Below, one piece after another: positions 25,403 through 33,912 of a DNA stretch of 64,000 bases. The stretch lies in contig DATGLM010000069.1 in assembly GCA_035294125.1 (NCBI GenBank), positions 21,414-85,413 of the forward strand, in the 5' to 3' direction. The notes under the pieces were generated by a model. The model searched no databases. It was not told the origin of the DNA and worked only from the letters and a program-made list of their open reading frames with translations. This DNA is from CADDYT01 sp035294125. GTDB lineage: Bacteria; Chloroflexota; Ktedonobacteria; Ktedonobacterales; Ktedonobacteraceae. Positions within the stretch are counted from its first letter, which is position 1. Every line of letters starts with the position of its first letter. The translations under genes were made by a program, and so were the position numbers.

Positions 25403-27325
25403 GTGATCGAAAGACCCTTTTTGCAACTTCCTTCTGATACAGAACCGCGAACCTGGCTGGGCGCGAATTTCTGGTCGCGGGTGGGCGGGCCGCTGATGTG
25501 GCGTACCCCTGATATCAATGTCTGGCGGGAGGAATTGCGCGTGCTGCGCGAGCATGGCTTGAACATCACACGCTCGTTTTTCTACTGGCCGGACTTCATG
25601 CCTGCGCCCGATACCATCGATGAAACCTACGTTGCCCGTTACGGACAATTTCTGGATACCTGTCAGGAAGTGGGCATCGCCACCATTCCCACGTTTATCG
25701 TCGGGCATATGTCAGGGGAGAACTGGGATGTAGCATGGCGGGGCGAACGCAATCTTTACTCCGATGGCTGGATGCTCGCGCAGCAGGCGTTTTTTATTAG
25801 AGAACTGGTCAGTCGCTTCAAAGATCATCCTGCCGTCGCGGGCTGGCTGCTCTCCAACGAGGTGCCGATCTATGGTGGGCAGACGACGCCGGAGATGGGG
25901 CGAAGCTGGGCGCAGTTGCTCACGCAGGCGGTGCGCGCCGCCGGGGCAACACAGCCGGTCTCGACGGGCGACGGAGCATGGGGCATCGAGGTGACGGGAC
26001 GTGACAACGGCTTCCGCCTGCGCGAGATTGCCCGCACCGTCGACTTCCTCGGCCCGCACGTCTATCCCCTGAGCAACGATCTCACGCGCCAGCATCTTAC
26101 CGCGGCTTTCAACTGCGAACTTTGCCACGTGGGCAAACCCGTCGTGCTGGAGGAATTTGGCGTCACCACCGATTTCACCTCGGAGAAGCACGCGGGCGAC
26201 TACTACCGGCAGGTGCTGCATACCTCCCTGCTGGCTGGCTCGGTTGGCTGGATTGCCTGGAACAACACCGATTTTGACCTGACCCACCAGGACCCCTATC
26301 GCCATCACCCTTTTGAACTCCATTTTGGCATCACAACCACCAACGGCACGCCAAAGGCTCCCCTGCTCGAACTGCAGCAGTTCCGGCAGGTGCTGGATGA
26401 GATCGATATTACCCACTGCCATCGCTCGCCCACGGATATCGCGGTCATTATCTCCTCGTATTTTGATACCGATTACCCCTTTACCTCACAGGTTGAACGG
26501 CAGACGATGCGTGATATTCTCCTGCAATCCTATGTTGTGACGCGCGAGGCAGATACGGGGGCAGCTTATGTGCGTGAACTGGACGGCGTCCCACGGGCGA
26601 AATTGATCCTGGTGCCATCAACAAAGCAACTGACCAGTCCGACGTGGGAAGAGCTTGAGGCGCGGGCGATAGAGGGAGCGACTGTCTACGTCTCCTACTT
26701 CCCCGGTTCGGTCCCCGTGCATCGCGGTTCCTGGCACCCGTTCTTCGATACGTTCTTCGGAATCGAACACCAGCTCAGGTACGGCCTTGTTAACCCCGTT
26801 GAGGACGATATCGTCACCTTTGCCTTTAGCAGCGATTTCGGCACTATCGCCGCCGGAGAGCATCTTTCCTTTGTCGCGGCGGGTAATGAGAGTGGGCGCG
26901 TTTTTCTCCCCTGCATCCCAACGGAGGCCCGCGTCATCGCCACCGACGCCCACAGCCACCCCGCTCTGCTGGAACGAGCCATCGGCAATGGCCGCATCGT
27001 CCTCTGCACCTACCCGCTTGAATACTTTGCCGCCTCGCGTCCCAACGCCAACCCCGACCACACCTACCAGCTCTACCGGGCGCTGACGAAGCTGGCAAAG
27101 GTCGAATTGCCGGTCAGCGTCGATAACCCGCTCGTGCTCGCCGACTCGCTCGTCGCCGACGACGGCACGCGCTTCGCCTGGTTCATCAGCGAGTCCGACC
27201 AACCCCTTTCAGTAACTCCTCATCTCAGGAGCGGAAAAGAGTTGGTCGACGTAATAACAGGAGAACATGCTGAATGGACTATCAAATTAGCGCCTTTCGG
27301 GGTGAAAGTTTATCGGGTTATATAA
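25403..27325 (+). CDS. Glycoside hydrolase, GH5-like (beta-mannanase/mannosidase type)
   Basis: 640 residues counting from GTG 25403, which follows GGAG by six bases. A TTG four codons earlier is possible. The first 310 residues are a TIM barrel with acid/base Glu153 in LLSNEVPI and nucleophile Glu251 in VVLEEFG, the clan GH-A pattern. The middle (VAVIISSYFDTDYPFT...TVYVSYFPGS) resembles the glutamine-amidotransferase-like domain of GH42-type enzymes. No signal peptide is visible. With GH130 and the importer it probably trims mannan-derived oligosaccharides inside the cell. The exact substrate is inferred from context. Confidence 0.8.
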   Translation: MIERPFLQLPSDTEPRTWLGANFWSRVGGPLMWRTPDINVWREELRVLREHGLNITRSFFYWPDFMPAPDTIDETYVARYGQFLDTCQEVGIATIPTFIVGHMSGENWDVAWRGERNLYSDGWMLAQQAFFIRELVSRFKDHPAVAGWLLSNEVPIYGGQTTPEMGRSWAQLLTQAVRAAGATQPVSTGDGAWGIEVTGRDNGFRLREIARTVDFLGPHVYPLSNDLTRQHLTAAFNCELCHVGKPVVLEEFGVTTDFTSEKHAGDYYRQVLHTSLLAGSVGWIAWNNTDFDLTHQDPYRHHPFELHFGITTTNGTPKAPLLELQQFRQVLDEIDITHCHRSPTDIAVIISSYFDTDYPFTSQVERQTMRDILLQSYVVTREADTGAAYVRELDGVPRAKLILVPSTKQLTSPTWEELEARAIEGATVYVSYFPGSVPVHRGSWHPFFDTFFGIEHQLRYGLVNPVEDDIVTFAFSSDFGTIAAGEHLSFVAAGNESGRVFLPCIPTEARVIATDAHSHPALLERAIGNGRIVLCTYPLEYFAASRPNANPDHTYQLYRALTKLAKVELPVSVDNPLVLADSLVADDGTRFAWFISESDQPLSVTPHLRSGKELVDVITGEHAEWTIKLAPFGVKVYRVI

Positions 27326-27358
27326 CAGCACATGCTGCGAAAAAACTGCCCAACACGC

Positions 27359-27437
27359 CATTCTGAGCGCGGCGAAGAATCTGAGGCTTACCATTGAGCA
27401 AAAGGGAGTGCCGAGATTCTTCGCCGCGCTCAGAATG
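27359..27437. repeat. Dispersed palindromic repeat, family A copy 3
   Basis: A perfect 24-bp inverted repeat (27359-27382 and 27414-27437) with the centre CCATTGAGCAAAAGGG shared with copy 2. It lies directly after the GH5-like gene and may terminate its transcript. Confidence 0.88.
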
Positions 27438-27461
27438 ACACGAGAGAGTTTTTTTAATGGA

Positions 27462-27491
27462 TGGACAAATGTCCTGTCTTTCTGCTACAAT
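27462..27491 (+). promoter_or_regulatory. Promoter of the HD phosphohydrolase gene
   Basis: TGGACA (27462-27467), 18 bases, TACAAT (27486-27491), preceded by TGC as an extended -10. The start codon is about 34 bases downstream. Confidence 0.6.
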
Positions 27492-27524
27492 CGGGTCGCA
27501 AGCATACGAGAATAGAAACGGGTT

Positions 27525-28985
27525 ATGAGCATACAAGAAGAGCAACCTGCACCCCCTCGCACGAGGCGACAGGCAGCGGGTCGTCAGAAGGAGGCAAGGG
27601 CGGGGGATGTAGTGCAGCCGCCGCTTCAACGTCACTGGCAGGACTCTGCCAGTGGCTTTCCCTTGTTACCTGATGAACAGCCCGTGACGACGGTGCGCGA
27701 CAGCCTGTACGATCTGATCCCACTTGGCCCGCGCGAGGTGAAGTTGATCGGCTCCGCCCCCTTCCTGCGCTTGCAGAAGGTCAAGCAGCTTGGCTTCGTC
27801 TACCGCATCTGGCCTGGCGCGACGCACACGCGCTACGAGCACAGCCTCGGCGTCTACCACCTCGCGGTGCGGGCGCTGCGGGCGCTTTGGCTGCGCGGTG
27901 ACGAGGGCGGCTTAACGGGCATCTCCACCAGCAGTGTACAGACGCTGGTGGTCGCGGCCCTGCTGCACGATATCGGACACTACCCCTTCTCGCACACCAT
28001 TGAGGAGCTTGACTATCCCATTATCCCGCACGAGAAGGTGGGGCGCTCGATCATTGAGAACAGTGAGATCGCCACCATTCTGGAAAACGATTATCACCTC
28101 TCGCCAGAGCGTGTGGCCGATTTCATCGATCCTCCCAAAAACAAGGTCCTCCACCCCGATGACGAACTGCTGAACTACCTGCTCAGCGGCGCGCTCGACG
28201 TGGATAAGCTAGACTATCTGCCGCGTGACGCCCGCGCCTGTAACGTGCCCTATGGCGGCGTTGACGTGGCACGGCTACAAGGAGCGCTGCGCATCCACCA
28301 GAACGTCAACGGGCAGCGCCGCATCGTCGTGACGCACAAGGGCATCAGCCCCCTCTACTCGCTGATCCACGCGCGACAGGAGATGTTTGATAATATCTAC
28401 TGGCATCACACCAGCCGGGCCATGCAGATGATGCTGCTGCGCGCCGTTCATGACGCCCTCGACGCCGGGGCCTTGCAGGCCAAGCAACTGATGGGGTTGG
28501 ATGACGCCTCCCTGCTCGCGCTGCTGGCAAACGAGCGCATGCCGGGCAGCGCGCGGGCGCTGGCAAACGACCTGGAACTGCGCCGCCCCTATAAAGGCGT
28601 AATTGAGGTCAGTCATCTCGCCGGGCGTCTCTTCAAACGGCTGGAAGCGCTCTTCTGGGATGCGCAGCGCCGCAGGCGCGTCGAGCAGATGCTGGCCGCC
28701 GAACTGAGCAGGGCTATGGAAATACAGATCGCCGATTACGAAGTGCTCTTCGACATTCCACGTCCGGAAAAGTGGGAGATGGACGTCTGGGTCAGCTTCG
28801 AGCATCCTCCCGTTGGCATGGATTCTCTGATGACCTGGGTACAGGCCACTGGCCTCCAGCCCGATGACCTTGCCCGCTACGAACTCCACCAGCGCCGTAT
28901 CCGCGTCGTCGTTGCCGAACGCCTGCGCCAACCCCTGCTCGCCCACCGCGACATCCTGCTCTCCCTGTTAGAGGAACTGGTGTAG
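27525..28985 (+). CDS. HD-domain phosphohydrolase (SAMHD1/dGTPase-like)
   Basis: 486 residues. The HD metal site is complete: His106 in RYEHSLGV, His148-Asp149 in LLHDIGHYPFSH, and the later Asp in LDVDKLDYL. The order and the FLRLQKVKQLG...GATHTRYEHS lead-in are those of the SAMHD1/YdhJ-type dNTP triphosphohydrolase group, which hydrolyses nucleotides and can limit phage DNA synthesis. The N-terminal 45 residues are low-complexity and variable. It is monocistronic, with its own promoter. Its substrate is unproven. Confidence 0.85.
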   Translation: MSIQEEQPAPPRTRRQAAGRQKEARAGDVVQPPLQRHWQDSASGFPLLPDEQPVTTVRDSLYDLIPLGPREVKLIGSAPFLRLQKVKQLGFVYRIWPGATHTRYEHSLGVYHLAVRALRALWLRGDEGGLTGISTSSVQTLVVAALLHDIGHYPFSHTIEELDYPIIPHEKVGRSIIENSEIATILENDYHLSPERVADFIDPPKNKVLHPDDELLNYLLSGALDVDKLDYLPRDARACNVPYGGVDVARLQGALRIHQNVNGQRRIVVTHKGISPLYSLIHARQEMFDNIYWHHTSRAMQMMLLRAVHDALDAGALQAKQLMGLDDASLLALLANERMPGSARALANDLELRRPYKGVIEVSHLAGRLFKRLEALFWDAQRRRRVEQMLAAELSRAMEIQIADYEVLFDIPRPEKWEMDVWVSFEHPPVGMDSLMTWVQATGLQPDDLARYELHQRRIRVVVAERLRQPLLAHRDILLSLLEELV

Positions 28986-29050
28986 CCTCTTTGCGCTATT
29001 TGCTCTCAGCCCTTTCAGGATATCGCCGCGCGCCACATGTTCGATTCCCC

Positions 29051-29998
29051 TTATCGCTTGCGTCTGAGCAAGGCCAACGCGCCGCAGAAGAGCAACGTAG
29101 AGAGACACGAGCCGAGGAGAATAAGCCAGATGCCCTGCTCTAACGCACGCAGTACAGGCCCGGTTCCCATAAAGGCAACACTGTCACTCAGACAATCAGG
29201 ACTCCCGCGCGCTGCCTTACCCCAGCTCCCCGCGTTGGTAGAACCTGGCAAGAGCTGATGCACTCCATGCCCGCTCGTCCCTATTCTCGCCTGTGAGCTG
29301 CCATCTCCAGGCGTCACAATCGGCATCAACGTTGGTGCGGACACAGGAGTATCTGTTGCCACCGGTACCCCAGTCGTTCCGGTCGGCGTGAGTGTCGGTG
29401 TTGGAGTATCCACTGGGGTCGGATTTTCGACAGGTGTCGTTGTTGACGTCGGTGTCACCGTCACTGTTGGCGTCGGCGAAGGTGTCGTTGTTGGTATGGG
29501 TGTCGGTGTCGCCGTTGGTATGGGTGTCAGTGTCGCCGTTGGTATTGTCGTTGGCATTACTGTCGGCGCGAGCGTTGGTGTCGGCCTCGGCTGCGGGCGC
29601 GGCGTAGAGGTGGCTTTCACGGTTGGAGTTACACGCGGCCCTCCCTGACCAGGAGTTCCTGTTGACCGACGGGGAAAGGTGTTTCCTCCCTTATTCCGCG
29701 CTCCGGCTGTCGCGGTCTTGTCGGGCAGCGGGGTCAGCAAACATGGGGTTGTTGTCGCTGCCGGTGCCACGGTTGGACCGGTAGCAGGAGGGCGGGCGGA
29801 AGCCGTCAGAGAAGCGCTATTGACAAACGTTCTCCGGTTCTGCGGCGGCCCTCCATGGGCAAGGTCGAACAACAAAGAGACGCCAGATGTAATCAGAAGT
29901 AGGGATATGCTGATGCAAATGAGAATAAAAGCGAAGAATACGCCAATGCTGCGGCCACCGTATCCTCTATTCCAGAGCGCCATCAATGTATCGATCAT
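29051..29998 (-). CDS. Membrane-anchored protein with long Pro/Thr repeat
   Basis: 315 residues: a cytoplasmic N terminus, one membrane segment (about 18-45), a 200-residue outer region, then a second membrane segment (about 283-305) and a basic end (LLRRKR). The outer region is dominated by irregular TPTPT, TPIPTAT and TVTPT units, typical of flexible, possibly glycosylated wall-spanning linkers. The start overlaps the upstream gene's stop as ATGA, so the two are translationally coupled. No enzymatic domain is seen. Confidence 0.7.
   Translation of the reverse strand: MIDTLMALWNRGYGGRSIGVFFAFILICISISLLLITSGVSLLFDLAHGGPPQNRRTFVNSASLTASARPPATGPTVAPAATTTPCLLTPLPDKTATAGARNKGGNTFPRRSTGTPGQGGPRVTPTVKATSTPRPQPRPTPTLAPTVMPTTIPTATLTPIPTATPTPIPTTTPSPTPTVTVTPTSTTTPVENPTPVDTPTPTLTPTGTTGVPVATDTPVSAPTLMPIVTPGDGSSQARIGTSGHGVHQLLPGSTNAGSWGKAARGSPDCLSDSVAFMGTGPVLRALEQGIWLILLGSCLSTLLFCGALALLRRKR
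29387..29610. repeat. Degenerate GT-rich tandem repeat inside the Pro/Thr protein gene
   Basis: The plus strand reads as runs of GGTGTCGGTGT and GTTGGTATGGGTGTC units with a base period of six. It encodes the Thr-Pro repeat on the minus strand and is prone to length change. Confidence 0.7.
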
Positions 29999-31020
29999 TC
30001 ACTTCCTCCCACTTCCTGTGACAGTGCATCCACCACGCTCTCCGGCTTCATCTCAGACATATCCTCTACGCTCTCCACGCCTTTCACACACCCACCACCC
30101 TCCACCGCTTCCAGACACCTTGTCTCAGCGCGCTGCTCCTGCCATCTCTCCTGAAAATCCTCTGTATCTCTCAGGCGCATACGCATGCGCTCCATACGCC
30201 AGTTGCGCCTGTTTAAACCGTCAGTTTCGATCTCGTCCTCCTCCGCCGACCTTTCTTTCAGATGGCCGGTAGTGCCTTGCTCTGGAGAGAGTCCTTCATC
30301 GCCGGTGACACGCTCCAATGCCGATGGTCTGCTCTCCTGCTCCCAGCGTGCCAGAATCGTTTCCAGGTAGTGCGCGCATTCCTCAGGCTTGCGTATCTCG
30401 AAAATCTCGCGCCGACTGCGATAATCCGTCTGCACAGCAATTGCGCCGTGCAGACGCGAGAAGCGTAAGAGGTGCGCGTAATCGACAACAACCTGGCTCT
30501 TGCGCCCGATATAGATCATGCGCCGGTTCGTCAAAATGAGTGTGCCCTGATCTCTGGCAGGATAGGTGACGCGGCTTTCCTCACCGATAGGCTCTCCACA
30601 GAGTGCCGCCTTGCTGCTGTAATATGCTTTCTCGCCGGGGAGCAAGCGCACGGGCACAGGAATAGAAGGCAGCGACCCTCCCGACAGCTTTCCGGCGCGC
30701 CGCCGCACTGCTTTGCCGGGCAAGGTTGGCTGCTCCAGGGAAGCCAGAGAAATTTCTTGCCGACACCATGCAGAGAGGTATTCCAGCACAGCGCGCGCAT
30801 CATCGAACGAGGCAATGCCGCGCAAAACCACCTTCTTCCTCCCAAACCACAACTCAAGACGGGCCGAAGGAATGCCCATCGTCGTGCGAAAAGTGGGGCG
30901 AATGCGAGTGAGTGCGCTGAGAGCATAAGGCACCCCATTAACGTCCAGATAATCTGCATAGAGCCGGAACACGCGGCCCCATCCGAAGGCGCACTCAGCT
31001 AACGGCAGGTCTTTTCCCAT
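29995..31020 (-). CDS. PH-like (GRAM/bacterial-PH) domain protein, unknown role
   Basis: 341 residues. The stretch from about 150 to 215 (GTLILTNRRMIYIGRKSQVVVDYAHLL) has the strand pattern and TNRR motif of bacterial PH/GRAM-like domains that bind membranes or proteins. The N-terminal 110 residues may form a second fold. The C-terminal 100 are charged and probably coiled or disordered. GGGGAGGAT upstream sets the start at ATG 31020 rather than the in-frame ATG at 31041. It is coupled to the membrane-anchored Pro/Thr protein and lies downstream of the transglutaminase gene. Confidence 0.6.
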   Translation of the reverse strand: MGKDLPLAECAFGWGRVFRLYADYLDVNGVPYALSALTRIRPTFRTTMGIPSARLELWFGRKKVVLRGIASFDDARAVLEYLSAWCRQEISLASLEQPTLPGKAVRRRAGKLSGGSLPSIPVPVRLLPGEKAYYSSKAALCGEPIGEESRVTYPARDQGTLILTNRRMIYIGRKSQVVVDYAHLLRFSRLHGAIAVQTDYRSRREIFEIRKPEECAHYLETILARWEQESRPSALERVTGDEGLSPEQGTTGHLKERSAEEDEIETDGLNRRNWRMERMRMRLRDTEDFQERWQEQRAETRCLEAVEGGGCVKGVESVEDMSEMKPESVVDALSQEVGGSE

Positions 31021-31157
31021 CTCAACTATCCTCCCCACCATATATATCGAATAAGCTACTTGCTTCCATACATAGAGACGGATAACAAAAGCCGATGTAA
31101 CGAGTATTGATATATTTAACGATATAAATACTCTATATCAGAACGAAGGCGGCGAAC

Positions 31158-31181
31158 AGGCCAACCGCAAAGGGGTCGGCC
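31158..31181 (-). terminator. Possible hairpin terminator after the transglutaminase gene
   Basis: GGCCAACC and GGTCGGCC form a short stem with one G-T pair just past the stop codon on the minus strand. There is no good T-run, so the call is tentative. Confidence 0.35.
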
Positions 31182-31189
31182 TGGGGTGG

Positions 31190-33604
31190 TCAGTTTGCTC
31201 GTTTTTTGCGGTTGAAGAAGGCGTGGAGAAGGAAACGGCGCGTGTTGGTCCAGAGATGGTGTGCTTCGTCTTCGGCGACGTGCGGGACATGCTGAGGGGG
31301 TGCCCAGCGGTCGCGCACGAAGAGATTGGTAAGCTGCCACAGGGGCGCGGCCTCCTGCGGGAAGTATTGGCCCAGCATCGAGCTATATTCGTAGGGGGTC
31401 TGTGAGGAGCGCGGAGAGAAGCCAAGCCAGCTCGCCACGCGGCAGACACGCCAGAACATGCCTGCGACGACAGTACTATTGGCGTAGAGGTTGCGCCACC
31501 AGTAGGTGAGCAGGGCCGCGCAGAAAACGAGCAGTGAGATGAAAAGCGATGCCAGCGAGAACCAGACCAGGAAGGTTTCGTTCAAGAGCGGGCTGCTGGG
31601 GGTCGTCCCCTGATTCTGGTGTTGAGGGTCCGTCACGCTCTGAGGCGGCTTGCTGCCGCGTTTTGTCGTTATCGGAGTTGGCGTGGGGTGAGTAACCGGC
31701 TGCGTGGGCGTCGCCGTCACTGTGGGAACGGGAGCGGTAATATTGTTATTCGAGTAGCCAGGTGTGGGGTCAAAGTTGATCCAGCCATAGCCGGGGAAGT
31801 AGGCCTGCACCCAGCTATGCGCATCCTGTCCGCCAACTATCCAGCGTTTCTGCTGAGCATTATAGGTGCCATGACTGAAACCATTGACGATACGCGCCGG
31901 GATGCCCAGCAGGCGCGCCATCATGACCATCGCCGTCGCGTAGTAGGTGCAGTAGCCGCGATGAGTTTGCAGAAGCCACGAGACGGCGTCGATATTGGCA
32001 GGCACCGGGGGATTCTCCACTGAATACGTGAACTGGTTCTGGTTGCTCAAGTGCGCCTGCAGTTCCAACAATGCCTGATAGGTATTCTGCGCTCCCTGCG
32101 TCCACTGCTGCGCCGTGCGCAAGACATTGACCGGGAGATTGGGCTTCTGCAGATAGTCCACGTAGAGTGTTGCATAGTTCGGGTCTGACTGCCAGAAACC
32201 GGGATCGCTCAGCGGCAGAGGAACTGTAGCCAGGGTATCCGGTGAAGCTGAGGAGACGAAGGATTCGACCTGGTAACTCTCGCCCTTCCTCAACGGACCT
32301 TGCTGCGCCCATGCAGTCGGCATAATATCACTATAGACCACGGAACCTACATCAAACAGGGTTGGCTCCGGGGGACCAAAGAGATAGGGTTTCGTACCCG
32401 AAGGAGGCAGGAGAATATTCACGTTGGTAGTTATGCTTCTATAGGTATTGCCAACAATATCGTTGGAAAGGGGAGCATTGGCAGGGTAACCCTGACTGGC
32501 GCTGGCGGTAGACGTCCAGGTATGGCCATCGAAGTGGTTAAAGGTAAAGCCTTCCAGGTATTGCGCCCCGGCGGTGCTGGTATAGGTAAGCACTTCTCCG
32601 GTTGGCAGATCAACGCTGCCGCTGATACTGAGCTGGTCGCCGAAGAAGTTTGTCGCGGGCTGATAAGGCTGGACAATCGCGCCGGGGTCCTGTAAGGAAA
32701 AATGGCCGGAGGTAATATTGGTCCAGGCATTATCCAGTTGATTCCAGAACGTGACACCCTGCGATGGTTGACCCAGGCCCGGCAGCAGCCAGGCGAAAAG
32801 CAGAGTAAAGAGCGCCAGAACGCATGCCACCTGCATATAGCGCACCGTTATTCCTTGCAGCCACGCTTGATCGGTATGCAGACCCTCGTGCTTCCACTGC
32901 GTCAACTGGTGCGCAAGCTGGACACGAGCAATAAGCAAGATCAAGGCCCCAACAGCCACTACCATCAAGCCGATGAGATCGTGTCTGGCAAAGTTGAGAT
33001 TGACGAGCAGAATAGAGCAATAGACCAGGGCAACCAGCCAGGGCAAATGCGCACGGTAGACGAGCCAGGTCCCAAAATAGCTCAGGAAGAATGAGAGGAA
33101 CGAGAGATAAAACAGGAAAACCATACCACTTTCCGGCGAACCCATTGAGCCAAGGCCGCCAGCGATGGCAGTACGCAGACCGCCCAACAACAGCAGCCAG
33201 GAGGCATGAAAGGCGATGGCGCTGGTCAGCCATACAGAGAGCCAGTAACCAACCAGACAGGCAGCAAGATGGAGAATTGCCTGTGGCAGGCGATGTATCT
33301 TTGCCACCACAAAACCGGCCAGCAATCCTGCCGCCGCACTCCAGAAGAGAATGAAGGTGTGGCCCCCAATCCACTGCGCCTGAATGATGGAGGAGACAAC
33401 GCTCCACATGGCAACGGCGAGCAGCAGCAAAGGCAACCAGCCCTCGACAGGCAGCAGCAGGAGAAAGGATTTCTGTGTTTGTTTCTGAGGCGTCGAAGAA
33501 AGACCTCTAGCAGACTGTGCGCGCAGACCAGCGTGGGCGCTGGCCGAAAAAACTGGCCCCTTCACCTCTGATAGAGGGCCGGACTCGGCGACACTCGAAC
33601 GCAT
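31190..33604 (-). CDS. TgpA-like transmembrane transglutaminase-domain protein
   Basis: 804 residues from ATG 33604, chosen because GAGGAG lies seven bases before it. About six membrane helices occupy residues 45-275, then an extracellular region carries a transglutaminase core with Cys552 (GYCTYY), His596 (DAHSWVQAYF) and Asp612 (INFDPTPG). One more helix (about 680-700) and a cytoplasmic DUF4129-like tail follow. This is the TgpA layout, an essential envelope protein in some bacteria. A Thr/Pro linker (about 630-665) echoes the Pro/Thr protein encoded downstream. Confidence 0.85.
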   Translation of the reverse strand: MRSSVAESGPLSEVKGPVFSASAHAGLRAQSARGLSSTPQKQTQKSFLLLLPVEGWLPLLLLAVAMWSVVSSIIQAQWIGGHTFILFWSAAAGLLAGFVVAKIHRLPQAILHLAACLVGYWLSVWLTSAIAFHASWLLLLGGLRTAIAGGLGSMGSPESGMVFLFYLSFLSFFLSYFGTWLVYRAHLPWLVALVYCSILLVNLNFARHDLIGLMVVAVGALILLIARVQLAHQLTQWKHEGLHTDQAWLQGITVRYMQVACVLALFTLLFAWLLPGLGQPSQGVTFWNQLDNAWTNITSGHFSLQDPGAIVQPYQPATNFFGDQLSISGSVDLPTGEVLTYTSTAGAQYLEGFTFNHFDGHTWTSTASASQGYPANAPLSNDIVGNTYRSITTNVNILLPPSGTKPYLFGPPEPTLFDVGSVVYSDIMPTAWAQQGPLRKGESYQVESFVSSASPDTLATVPLPLSDPGFWQSDPNYATLYVDYLQKPNLPVNVLRTAQQWTQGAQNTYQALLELQAHLSNQNQFTYSVENPPVPANIDAVSWLLQTHRGYCTYYATAMVMMARLLGIPARIVNGFSHGTYNAQQKRWIVGGQDAHSWVQAYFPGYGWINFDPTPGYSNNNITAPVPTVTATPTQPVTHPTPTPITTKRGSKPPQSVTDPQHQNQGTTPSSPLLNETFLVWFSLASLFISLLVFCAALLTYWWRNLYANSTVVAGMFWRVCRVASWLGFSPRSSQTPYEYSSMLGQYFPQEAAPLWQLTNLFVRDRWAPPQHVPHVAEDEAHHLWTNTRRFLLHAFFNRKKRAN

Positions 33605-33840
33605 ACAACGCTCCTCTAGAAAGTCAACAAAGCCATCTTTAAAAAAGATAATACGCTCCATTTTACGGAAAAGCTGTGGAATAGCTCACAAAAAAGCATG
33701 TACAGTTACTTAAAAAGACGCTGGACTATACCAGATCGATACATGCTTATTCTTTGCACGTGATAGCATACCATAAACAACCGCTTTTGTAACTATTTCG
33801 GGCCATATAGCCTATGTTTCAAGTCATATTCCATAGGCTC

Positions 33841-33912
33841 CGATTTATCGCGCACACTACCGGTTTATCGGCTCCTGTGGCTTGACAGGGCGATAAATCG
33901 AGACCTACGGGT
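33841..33912. repeat. Dispersed palindromic repeat, family B copy 1
   Basis: CGATTTATCGC (33841-33851) and its exact complement (33890-33900) flank a 38-base centre. Its outer CCGTAGG..GATTTATCGC pattern, read on the minus strand, recurs at 50064. The element encodes the last codons of the MFS protein. Confidence 0.5.

Noticed and set aside
29388..29648. Plus-strand Gly/Val-repeat ORF (GVGVSTGVG pattern)
   Set aside because: It is the complement of the Thr/Pro repeat of the minus-strand gene, which has membrane anchors and a coupled start.
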